Source of the DNA: an uncultured Lachnospiraceae bacterium
Lineage (GTDB): Bacteria > Bacillota > Clostridia > Lachnospirales > Lachnospiraceae
DNA: 8,747 nucleotides
Assembly (NCBI GenBank): GCA_910586025.1
Contig: CAJUIO010000132.1
Span: 1-8,747, forward strand
Direction: 5' to 3'
Part shown: positions 1 to 5,932 of the stretch, in pieces
Layout: every line of letters begins with the position of its first letter
Position numbering within the stretch: position 1 is the first letter of the stretch
Translations under genes and position numbers: made by a program
Notes under the pieces: generated by a model
What the model was told of the DNA's origin: nothing
What the model saw: only the letters and a program-made list of their open reading frames with translations
The model's database searches: none

Positions 1-2
1 AT

Positions 3-50
3 GTTTTGTTCATGTCACAGGCACAGTGGTATGAAAATCAGAATGCTTAA
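3..50 (+). CDS. Possible 3' end of an upstream gene (partial)
   Basis: The frame beginning at base 3 is open from the window edge and ends at a TAA at 48-50. It would encode the final 15 residues VLFMSQAQWYENQNA. The composition is protein-like, but the piece is far too short to identify. The other two forward frames also stop within 65 bases, so this choice is only a guess. If real, the gene would belong to a separate upstream transcription unit whose terminator may be the hairpin at 311-338. Confidence 0.2.
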   Translation, partial: VLFMSQAQWYENQNA

Positions 51-131
51 TAGGAACGTATAATATGAAGAAAACAGCTGTTTTACTCCCGCGGGCAAGG
101 TACACAGGCCGGGGGAATGGGAAAAGAATTA

Positions 132-274
132 TATAGTGAACGACAAAATAATTTGTCCTTCACTATACCCCTCCGGGGGATGCGCACGATTTTTGCAAGG
201 TATATTCTGCGTTTGCACGCAGCAAAAATCGGCGCAGCGAACGCCAAAAACAAAAATTTTTGTCGTTCACTATA
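132..274. repeat. 143-bp palindromic repeat element with 17-bp terminal inverted repeats (MITE-like)
   Basis: The ends are perfect 17-bp inverted repeats: TATAGTGAACGACAAAA at 132-148 and its complement at 258-274. A third, inverted copy with one mismatch lies at 152-167 and forms a 16-bp hairpin with the left end (C141 opposite C158, 4-base loop). The interior has another long stem, 181-196 with 222-236, containing CGATTTTTGC/GCAAAAATCG and a single bulge at 186. The element can be drawn with TA at both borders, which would fit a TA target duplication like that of IS630/Tc1-type elements, but this is only suggestive. It encodes no transposase. Short frames across it on both strands look like by-products of the symmetry, not genes. 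It may be a non-autonomous mobile element or an intergenic structured repeat. Confidence 0.65.
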
Positions 275-466
275 CAATACATACCTGATGGCAAAAAGCG
301 GTTTTTGATTAGCCCGACAAATTGCCGGGCTTCTCTTTATGCGATATTTTGCAAAAAGGAGGGGGTTATCCGTCATTTTTACCATATCAACACTGGCTTT
401 GCATCAGAGGGATTGTGGAGCTGGAATGAAAAAAAGGCGGAAAATGAAATATAAATGGCAAAAGTG
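275..466. other. Intergenic stretch without a recognisable gene
   Basis: This lies between the palindromic element and the operon promoter. A reading frame stays open to a TAA at 452-454, but there is no recognised domain and the terminator-like hairpin at 311-338 falls inside it. A good Shine-Dalgarno-like AAAAAGGAGGGGG at 353-365 is not followed by ATG, GTG or TTG at a usable distance. A 14-codon frame, MKKRRKMKYKWQKC, from 426 runs into the promoter and looks accidental. The stretch may be decayed coding sequence, or simply the 3' region of an upstream unit. Confidence 0.4.
311..338 (+). terminator. Probable intrinsic terminator of an upstream transcription unit
   Basis: AGCCCG at 311-316 pairs with CGGGCT at 326-331, with a possible extra C-G pair inside. 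The pyrimidine-rich TTCTCTTT follows. The stem is GC-rich but short and the T tract is interrupted by C, so strength is moderate at best. Its placement upstream of the operon promoter would insulate the operon from read-through. Confidence 0.45.
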
Positions 467-495
467 TTGACAACTTGGTAATATAAGATTATACT
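467..495 (+). promoter_or_regulatory. Sigma-A (sigma-70) promoter of the operon
   Basis: The -35 box TTGACA (467-472) is a perfect consensus match. It is followed by exactly 17 bases and the -10 box TATACT (490-495), which has five of six consensus positions. Transcription would start near 502. This is the only strong promoter seen upstream of the binding-protein gene, and it leaves a leader of about 200 nt. The surrounding bases are A/T-rich. Confidence 0.85.
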
Positions 496-505
496 TAGGA
501 TATCT

Positions 506-519
506 TGAAAGCGTACACG
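506..519 (+). promoter_or_regulatory. cre-like (CcpA) motif overlapping operator 1
   Basis: TGAAAGCGTACACG matches the catabolite-responsive element consensus TGNAANCGNWNNCW at every defined position except the last (G instead of A or T). It begins just after the predicted transcription start and overlaps the first operator. CcpA binding here would give glucose repression. Because LacI-family operators and cre sites share a CG-centred design, the match may come from the overlapping operator rather than from a true CcpA site. Confidence 0.4.
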
Positions 520-528
520 TATACGCAA
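509..528. promoter_or_regulatory. Operator 1, LacI-family-like near-palindrome
   Basis: The core GCGTACACGTATACGC (511-526) is a CG-centred palindrome with one mismatched pair. It lies at about +7 to +26 from the predicted start, so a bound repressor would block initiation or early elongation. It shares 16 of 20 positions with the site at 601-620, which supports both being targets of one regulator. The regulator gene is not in this window. LacI/GalR family is the best guess from the symmetry; an AraR-type (GntR/LacI chimeric) arabinose regulator is an alternative. Confidence 0.65.
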
Positions 529-563
529 TGCTTAAACATGTACATATTGCATAATAAGGAGAA

Positions 564-595
564 AGCTCAGTATTTTGCTAAGCTGTTTTTATTTT
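564..595 (+). terminator. Weak terminator/attenuator-like hairpin in the operon leader
   Basis: Bases 564-571 (AGCTCAGT) can pair with 577-584 (GCTAAGCT), giving an 8-position stem with one C-A mismatch and a terminal G-T pair. The loop is five bases. GTTTTTATTTT follows at 585-595. The stem is short and AT-balanced, so termination would be partial. Its position between the two operators suggests leader-level control, but no ligand-binding aptamer or leader peptide is evident. Confidence 0.35.
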
Positions 596-600
596 CATGA

Positions 601-620
601 TTGCGTACACGTGCACGCAA
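601..620. promoter_or_regulatory. Operator 2, LacI-family-like palindrome
   Basis: TTGCGTACACGTGCACGCAA is a 20-bp palindrome with only one mismatched pair. It shares the core GCGTACACGT with operator 1, and the two centres are 92 bp apart. It sits in the transcribed leader, 82 bp before the first start codon. It could act as a roadblock or as the second anchor of a repression loop with operator 1. No credible separate promoter overlaps it. Confidence 0.65.
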
Positions 621-702
621 CGGATATGTATGCAGCGAAAGCGGGGACGTTTTCGGGAAATGACAAGCAACAGCGGAAATACCGCGGAAGGAGAGGAAAT
701 TA

Positions 703-2094
703 ATGAAAAAGAAACTTGCAGTACTTCTGACTCTGGCAATGACAGTCGGGGCGCTGACGGCGTGCGGCGGCTCGGGCGATAAGGGAGGATCGGCTTTGTC
801 AGGTGAATCGGCTCCGGCAAAGGAAGAAGCGTCAGGCGATACGGCGGATGATGCGAAAACCGAGGATTCTGCCGGATCAGAGGCAGCCTCTGGACCGATC
901 ACAATCGATTTCTGGAACTCTTGGACAGGTCCTGACGGCGACACTCTTGTGGCAAAGGTAAATGAATTTAACGAGACAAATCAGTGGGGAATCACTATCA
1001 ATATGGATATCAGCTCCGAGTTCGGCGAGAAGCTGGCCACCACGCTTCCCACCGGAGACTGCGCACCCCTTATCCTGATGGGAACCGGCGACAGATTCCG
1101 CTACGGCGAGTATCTGCTTCCCATTGACGATCTCTGGGATAACACGACCCTTGCGGAGGCGGATTTCAATCCCAATGCGATCGAGGTATGTAAAACGGAC
1201 GGTGTTCTGTATGCGCTTCCTTTCCAGAACTCTCTGTACTATATGTACTGGAATAAGACCCTGTTCGAGCAGGCGGGCCTTGATCCGGAGGCTCCCCCTC
1301 AGAACTTTGAGGAGTGGGCGGAATATGCGGCCAAGATCACTAATCCTGATGCAAACGTTTACGGTTCAGGACTGTTCCTTTCCTATGGCAATCAGGAAAT
1401 GTGTGTGATGGGCATTGAGGGCGGCTGGGCCGTTAACAAGGCGGATGATGGAAAATGGTCCGTAGATATCGAAGGAAATCAGGGCTATATTGATTATCTG
1501 ACCTGGATGAAGGAGCTGTACAACAATGAGGACAACCCGGTTGAGAACGAGATTGATTCCATGTTCAAGGCGAACCAGATCGGCATCATGGTAAATGGTC
1601 CCTGGCTTGCGGCGGGAGCTGACGAATCCGGTGTTAATTTCGGTATGTGCAAGATTTTTGGAAACGAGCCTCAGGGCGATGTCGCAGGATTTTTTGTGAC
1701 AAGCGGAGCTACCGAGGAAGAGAGAATCGCATGCGAGAGATTCATGCAGTGGTGGTATACAGGCAATGAGGGAACGGACCTGACGCAGACCGGCGCAGGC
1801 GCATGGTCGCTGAGTATCGGATTCCCTACCGCTTATCTGCCCCTTGCCGAGACGGAAGCTTATACCAGCAATGAGAGACTGAGCGCTCTGGCTCTGGATG
1901 ATACCAGCAAGGATTCTCTGTGGATCACTACGGATCCTGATTTCCAGGGATGGGGAGAGGCTGTTACCGCTATGGGCAACCTGAAGCAGGCGGTTGTTTA
2001 TGACACTCCCATCGAAGACGCACTGGCAGCTACGCAGGCTGAGGTGGAAGCTCTTGTCAAGACCTATGAGGGTGAGGATGCTCTTGCTGAATAA
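703..2094 (+). CDS. Carbohydrate ABC transporter solute-binding lipoprotein (CUT1 family)
   Basis: This is the extracytoplasmic sugar-capturing component of the importer formed with the two downstream permeases. Of 463 residues, 1-20 form a lipoprotein signal peptide (MKKK, then a hydrophobic stretch) ending in the lipobox L18-T19-A20 before the lipidated C21. Residues 22-65 are a flexible Gly/Ser/Ala/Glu/Asp-rich linker. The folded domain begins at ITIDFWNSWTGPDG (66-79), typical of type-1 bacterial extracellular solute-binding proteins. The hinge-like segment GIMVNGPWLAAG (about 294-305) is also characteristic of the family. Many Trp and Tyr residues fit stacking against sugars. AAGGAG at 688-693, nine bases before ATG, decides the start. 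The gene leads the operon and is followed by a strong terminator, which would let it be expressed above the permeases. The ligand cannot be read from sequence; the downstream enzymes suggest arabinose-containing oligosaccharides. Confidence 0.92.
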   Translation: MKKKLAVLLTLAMTVGALTACGGSGDKGGSALSGESAPAKEEASGDTADDAKTEDSAGSEAASGPITIDFWNSWTGPDGDTLVAKVNEFNETNQWGITINMDISSEFGEKLATTLPTGDCAPLILMGTGDRFRYGEYLLPIDDLWDNTTLAEADFNPNAIEVCKTDGVLYALPFQNSLYYMYWNKTLFEQAGLDPEAPPQNFEEWAEYAAKITNPDANVYGSGLFLSYGNQEMCVMGIEGGWAVNKADDGKWSVDIEGNQGYIDYLTWMKELYNNEDNPVENEIDSMFKANQIGIMVNGPWLAAGADESGVNFGMCKIFGNEPQGDVAGFFVTSGATEEERIACERFMQWWYTGNEGTDLTQTGAGAWSLSIGFPTAYLPLAETEAYTSNERLSALALDDTSKDSLWITTDPDFQGWGEAVTAMGNLKQAVVYDTPIEDALAATQAEVEALVKTYEGEDALAE

Positions 2095-2114
2095 TTCAGT
2101 CTGAGAACTTTCTG

Positions 2115-2144
2115 TTGTCATGAATGAACTTGTCATAAATGACG
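2115..2144 (+). repeat. Two tandem 15-bp direct repeats after the binding-protein gene
   Basis: TTGTCATGAATGAAC (2115-2129) is followed immediately by TTGTCATAAATGACG (2130-2144), identical at 12 of 15 positions. The pair ends directly against the terminator stem. It probably reflects a local duplication. No function is evident. Confidence 0.4.
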
Positions 2145-2180
2145 GGGAGAACCGAGAACTGTTTTGGTTCTCCCTTTTTT
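2145..2180 (+). terminator. Strong intrinsic terminator inside the operon
   Basis: GGGAGAACC (2145-2153) pairs perfectly with GGTTCTCCC (2166-2174) around a 12-base loop, followed directly by six T residues (2175-2180). It lies 50 bases after the binding-protein stop codon and ahead of the permease genes. No promoter stands out between it and the first permease, so the downstream genes probably depend on read-through. This is a common way to make binding protein in excess over the membrane components. Confidence 0.85.
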
Positions 2181-2195
2181 AACATTATGCCAATA

Positions 2196-2432
2196 GGATT
2201 CGGGTGTCAAAAGCCCTGGCTGCACAGTGCGCCCTACAATTTGCACAAAAAGGTTGTGCGCCTTCCATTGTGCGGAGCATTCCGGTGAGCCTGCGAAAAC
2301 GTAAATCGTGTTCAGCAGAGGCTTCCACGATTTATGAGTCTCACCTCCGTCGCACAAAAGTCAGTTCCACGAACATTTGTTGTGCCAATTGCCGGGCGCA
2401 CTGTGCAGCCAGGGCTTTTGACACCCGAATCC
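2196..2432. repeat. 237-bp palindromic element with perfect 39-bp inverted repeats, between binding-protein and permease genes
   Basis: Bases 2196-2234 are the exact reverse complement of 2394-2432; both arms contain GGGTGTCAAAAGCCCTGGCT in one orientation or the other. Pairing continues imperfectly inward (GCACAA at 2243-2248 with TTGTGC at 2380-2385). Further nested stems follow: TTGTGCG (2268-2274) with CGCACAA (2351-2357), GGTGAG (2284-2289) with CTCACC (2340-2345), and TAAATCGTG (2302-2310) with CACGATTTA (2326-2334). The whole element can therefore fold as one long branched hairpin in RNA or a cruciform in DNA. A frame from 2204 running through it to 2473 lacks protein features and seems a product of the repeat. 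No clear target duplication flanks it. A MITE-like insertion or an intercistronic mRNA-stabilising structure are both possible. Confidence 0.75.
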
Positions 2433-2452
2433 CAAATTATGACCAACTTATA

Positions 2453-2460
2453 AAGGAGGT
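2453..2460 (+). promoter_or_regulatory. Ribosome binding site deciding the GTG start of the first permease
   Basis: AAGGAGGT is a full match to the anti-Shine-Dalgarno complement and lies nine bases before the GTG at 2470. No other start codon in this frame has comparable support. Confidence 0.85.
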
Positions 2461-2469
2461 AATAGAAAA

Positions 2470-3366
2470 GTGAACAAGTTTCAGAATATTCGTTCCTATT
2501 GGAACAAACCGCAGCATGCGGCGTATCTGTTCATCCTTCCGGCTGCCATTTTGCTTATAGTTTTCAACGTGATTCCTCTGCTGGCTTCATTTTACATCAG
2601 TACTCTGAATATGAAGATTTCCTTTGACAACGCTACCTTTGTGGGGCTGGCGAATTATAAGGAAGCGCTGACGGATGCCAGGTTTTTGAACAGTATCAAG
2701 GTCACGGTTGTCTTTACTCTGATCGAGGTGCCGATTCAGATGGTCATGGGACTTGTGATGTCCGCTCTTTTGACCAAAAACACATTTACAAACAAGCTGT
2801 TCCGCAGTATTTATTTTATACCGATCATCTGCAGCGCCACTGCAATCGGCATCATGTTCCAGATCATTCTTCATTCCAACGTGGGTCTGATCACCTATTG
2901 GGTAAGGCAGATTGGAATTGGGAAGGTTAACTTTTTGAATACGCCGGGGCTTACCCTTGGCGTTGTGATTGCCGTATCTGTTTGGAGGACCTTTGGTATT
3001 TCCACCATCATTTTGATCTCCGCCATGCAGAACGTTCCCACGGACTATTACGAGGCCGCGGAGATTGACGGTGCGGGCAAGATCAGACAGTTTTTCTCCA
3101 TTACGCTGCCCTGTATCAAGCCCTCGTTCTGGTTCCTGCTTATGACAAGAATCATCGGTTCCATGCAGGTGTTCGATCTGATTTACACACTCACGGACGG
3201 CGGCCCGAATTTCAGCACGGAGACGCTGGTTGCTTATGTGTACACGAAGGCTTTTGATTCCGGAAGCCGTATGGGATATGCAACGGCAATGTCCGAGTTC
3301 CTGTTTGTCTTTATTATGATCATTACGCTGATTCAGTATTATGTAATGTCAAAGACAGAGGATTAG
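2470..3366 (+). CDS. Carbohydrate ABC transporter permease, MalF/UgpA type (CUT1)
   Basis: This is one of two membrane-spanning subunits of the importer. The 298-residue protein begins with a GTG codon after a perfect Shine-Dalgarno. The first membrane helix is at about residues 18-44 (AAYLFILPAAILLIVFNVIPLL), with further hydrophobic segments near 75-100, 112-133, 161-184, 220-240 and 275-293, six in all. The cytoplasmic EAA loop that docks the ATPase is clear at about 195-214 (EAAEIDGAGK, then ITLP), with the conserved Gly at 201. Length and topology match the MalF-like partner of CUT1 transporters that lack the extra periplasmic domain of enteric MalF. It lies 12-54 bases before the second permease, depending on that gene's start, and the two should form a heterodimer. 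The substrate is not determinable from this subunit. Confidence 0.93.
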   Translation: MNKFQNIRSYWNKPQHAAYLFILPAAILLIVFNVIPLLASFYISTLNMKISFDNATFVGLANYKEALTDARFLNSIKVTVVFTLIEVPIQMVMGLVMSALLTKNTFTNKLFRSIYFIPIICSATAIGIMFQIILHSNVGLITYWVRQIGIGKVNFLNTPGLTLGVVIAVSVWRTFGISTIILISAMQNVPTDYYEAAEIDGAGKIRQFFSITLPCIKPSFWFLLMTRIIGSMQVFDLIYTLTDGGPNFSTETLVAYVYTKAFDSGSRMGYATAMSEFLFVFIMIITLIQYYVMSKTED

Positions 3367-3420
3367 AAGCGAGGCTTCATGAGTTTGGCGTCACACCGCG
3401 GTGACAGAATGCGAGGAAAA

Positions 3421-4257
3421 ATGAAAAGAAGAAGATTAAAATCAACGTTAATATATATTCCGATTATGGCCGTATTCATATTTCTGGCTCTGGTGATGCT
3501 GGTTCCCATTATCTGGCTGCTGCTCGGGGCATTTAAGCCGGATGCTGAGATTATCGCCTATCCGCCAACTTTTTTCCCGGCCGAATTCACGCTGAAGAAT
3601 TTTACGAAGTGTATGCAGCGGATCGATATCATTCAGTATATGAAAAACTCAATCATTTTTTCTGTGGGAACCACAATTCCCGCACTGTTTGTAAACACGC
3701 TGGCGGGATATGCCTTTGCCAGATATGAGTTTAAGGGAAAAAATATTATTTTCGTGACCTTTCTTGCAACAATGATGATTCCCTTCCAGGTAATCATGAT
3801 CCCGGAATTCCTTGAAATACATATGTTTGGGATGTATGATACTTATTGGGGACTGATCATACCCAAGATTGCGTCTGCCTACTGGATCTTCATGATGCGC
3901 TCGGCCTTTGCGGGGCTTCCCAGAGAGCTGGAGGAAGCGGCCCGTATCGACGGACTCGGCGAGTTCGGGATCTACTCCCGGATCATGCTGCCGCTCATTA
4001 AGCCGGCTCTTGTCACCATGATTATTCTCGGCATTAACGGAAACTGGAACGACCTGCTTTGGCCTCTGATTATGACAAGCACCTCACAGATGAGAACTCT
4101 GGCTAACGGACTTGCCATGTTTGTAGGGGTGAGAACTATTGAATACGGTGCGGCTTTTGCCGGTGCGAGCATTTCCCTGATCCCCATGCTTCTCATGTAT
4201 ATTTTCGGACAGAAGTATTTCGTGGAAGGTCAGGCCACCAGCGGACTTAAGGGCTGA
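3421..4257 (+). CDS. Carbohydrate ABC transporter permease, MalG/AraQ type (CUT1)
   Basis: This is the second permease of the importer. I prefer the ATG at 3421 (278 residues, MKRRRLKSTLIYIPIM) because a basic N-terminus leading straight into the first helix is usual for MalG-like proteins, and GAGG lies five bases upstream. An in-frame ATG at 3379 would add 14 residues (MSLASHRGDRMRGK) and also has GAGG nearby, so the start is not settled; 3409 has no evident Shine-Dalgarno. Hydrophobic helices are spread along the protein. The EAA loop reads EAARIDGLGEFGIYS followed by RIMLP, at about residues 172-191 from the preferred start. The C-terminal KYFVEGQATSGLKG is typical of the family: GLT-type membrane insertion followed by a short tail. 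No ATP-binding subunit follows, which is normal for CUT1 operons served by a shared MsmX-type ATPase. Confidence 0.92.
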   Translation: MKRRRLKSTLIYIPIMAVFIFLALVMLVPIIWLLLGAFKPDAEIIAYPPTFFPAEFTLKNFTKCMQRIDIIQYMKNSIIFSVGTTIPALFVNTLAGYAFARYEFKGKNIIFVTFLATMMIPFQVIMIPEFLEIHMFGMYDTYWGLIIPKIASAYWIFMMRSAFAGLPRELEEAARIDGLGEFGIYSRIMLPLIKPALVTMIILGINGNWNDLLWPLIMTSTSQMRTLANGLAMFVGVRTIEYGAAFAGASISLIPMLLMYIFGQKYFVEGQATSGLKG

Positions 4258-4291
4258 TACCGGCACAGAAGAGGGAAAGGGGTATTTTGGT

Positions 4292-5896
4292 ATGAAGAAG
4301 ACAAGGGTGACGATTCATCCCGACTTTCGGGCGGGGGAGATAGACAGGCGGCTGTTCGGGGCCTTTCTGGAGCCGATCGGGAGCTGGGTCTATGGCGGAA
4401 TCTGGAATCCGGGGCATGAAAAGGCGGATGATCTGGGATTTCGAAAGGACATCCTGGAGCTCACAAGGGAGCTGGGGATTACGGCGGTAAGGCTGCCGGG
4501 CGGAAACTTTACCTCGGGATGGGAGTGGAAGGACTCCATCGGGCCAAAGGAGGAGAGAAAGGCGCATCTGGACCTGGCCTGGAGACAGTATGAGACAAAC
4601 GAAGTGGGCCATGACGAGTATCTGGAGTGGGCAAGACGTGTGGAGACGGATCCGCTCTACACCATCAACATGGGAACGGGAACGGTTCTGGATGCCATGC
4701 ACTGTGTGGAATATACCAGCCTCCCCAAAGGAACCTACTGGTCTGATCTCCGCAGGAGGAACGGCTATGAGAAGCCTCATCAGGTGAAGACCTGGTGCCT
4801 TGGAAATGAGATGGACGGGCCCTGGCAGATCAGTTCCTTTGAGAAGGATCCAAAAGGGTACGGGATCAAGGTGCACGAGGCCTCCAAGACGGTAAAATGG
4901 ATTAATCCCGAGGCGGAAACCGTGGTCTGCGGCTCCTCAACGCCCAACAACAGGACGTACCCGGACTGGGATCTTGAGGTGCTCAGGGAGTGCTACGAGA
5001 CAGTGGATTATCTTTCCCTCCACTATTACCACAATGCGCCGGAGGGAAATCTGGCGGCTTTTCTGAGTGCGTCCAGAGTATTTGAAGATTTCCTTGAGAC
5101 GGAGATTGCAGCCTGCGATGTGGTGCAGGCCATGCTGCGCCATCCCCGGAAAATGATGATCGCCTTCGACGAGTACGGCTGTAATTTTGCACCGCAAGGA
5201 CAGGTCACGGTGGGCAGGAGCGGTGCCATTGATCACGGCGTTTATCCGGAGTTTTCGGCTCATATGGAGAGGCCCCTTCGCTTTAACGATCCGGAGAGGC
5301 CGGAAAAGCCTGCTGGAAAAGAGAGCCAGATGCTGAATACGCTGTCTCTCATGTCCGTGCTGATGATGCTGGTGCGCCATGCGGACCGGGTGAAGATTGG
5401 CTGCATGACAGGCGGATTGTTCAACATCGGCTATGATGAGAAGAGGGTCTGGAAGCAGATCGGGTACTATCCCCTTGAGATGATGATCCGCTTTGCCAGG
5501 GGAATTTCCCTGTACCCTTCGGTGGACGGCCCTGGATTTGACGCGGAGGGCTACAACCTCAACGATTTCAACCAGACTCCGGCATACCGGGATATTCCAT
5601 ACATAGAGGCGGCGGCCAGTATGGACGAGGCGGCGGGGGAGGCGGCCATATTCGTAATCAACCGGAACTGGGAGCAGGATATGGAGGCTGAGATTGATGT
5701 CGGCGGCTTTGGGGAATGTGGGCTGATCGAGCACGTGGAGCTGTTTACGGAGGATCTGTATGCGGTGAACACGGGCGATAAGCCGGATGCGGTGGCACCT
5801 TGCGCAAATGAGGATACAAGGCTTGTCGGGGGCCGGATCAGCACACGTCTTAAGAAGCTTTCCTTCAACATGATCCGCCTTTCTCTGAAAAAGTAA
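4292..5896 (+). CDS. GH51 family glycosidase, divergent (putative alpha-L-arabinofuranosidase)
   Basis: GH51 enzymes usually remove alpha-L-arabinofuranosyl residues with retention. This 534-residue protein has the family layout: an N-terminal (beta/alpha)8 barrel and a C-terminal beta domain. The acid/base is E173 in GNEMDG and the nucleophile E294 in AFDEYG. Conserved RLPGGNF (67-73), N172, H244 and Y246 are present. It departs from the family where substrate is held: FLEPIG replaces the usual EHLG (His to Pro at 28), FDEYG replaces FDEW, and CMTGGLFN (371-378) lacks the Gln of the usual QLVN motif. A segment of about 28 extra residues follows the nucleophile relative to the second GH51 here. 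No signal peptide is present, so it is cytoplasmic. AAAGGGGT nine bases upstream supports the start; the gap to the permease is 34 bases. Catalysis seems intact, but linkage or sugar specificity may differ from classical AbfA. Confidence 0.88.
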   Translation: MKKTRVTIHPDFRAGEIDRRLFGAFLEPIGSWVYGGIWNPGHEKADDLGFRKDILELTRELGITAVRLPGGNFTSGWEWKDSIGPKEERKAHLDLAWRQYETNEVGHDEYLEWARRVETDPLYTINMGTGTVLDAMHCVEYTSLPKGTYWSDLRRRNGYEKPHQVKTWCLGNEMDGPWQISSFEKDPKGYGIKVHEASKTVKWINPEAETVVCGSSTPNNRTYPDWDLEVLRECYETVDYLSLHYYHNAPEGNLAAFLSASRVFEDFLETEIAACDVVQAMLRHPRKMMIAFDEYGCNFAPQGQVTVGRSGAIDHGVYPEFSAHMERPLRFNDPERPEKPAGKESQMLNTLSLMSVLMMLVRHADRVKIGCMTGGLFNIGYDEKRVWKQIGYYPLEMMIRFARGISLYPSVDGPGFDAEGYNLNDFNQTPAYRDIPYIEAAASMDEAAGEAAIFVINRNWEQDMEAEIDVGGFGECGLIEHVELFTEDLYAVNTGDKPDAVAPCANEDTRLVGGRISTRLKKLSFNMIRLSLKK

Positions 5897-5932
5897 AAGC
5901 GCAACAGAAGGTTTGCGGCATGGAGGATTGAG

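Noticed and set aside
83..385. 100-codon minus-strand frame across the upstream element
   Set aside because: It runs through the inverted-repeat element, has no domain, and both strands are open there because of the palindrome; no convincing ribosome site.
426..470. 14-codon frame MKKRRKMKYKWQKC
   Set aside because: Too short, overlaps the -35 box, so it would not be on the operon transcript; probably chance in an A-rich stretch.
553..575. Shine-Dalgarno-like AAGGAG at 556-561 that might serve a leader peptide
   Set aside because: No ATG, GTG or TTG follows at a workable distance with an open frame.
547..576. Possible second promoter TTGCAT, 18 bases, TATTTT in the leader
   Set aside because: The -35 match is poor (three of six) and the -10 lies within the hairpin loop; the promoter at 467-495 is far better.
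2204..2473. 89-codon frame across the 237-bp palindrome
   Set aside because: Most of it is repeat sequence, there is no Shine-Dalgarno at its start, composition is odd (Cys, Arg and Ala rich), and it runs into the first permease start.
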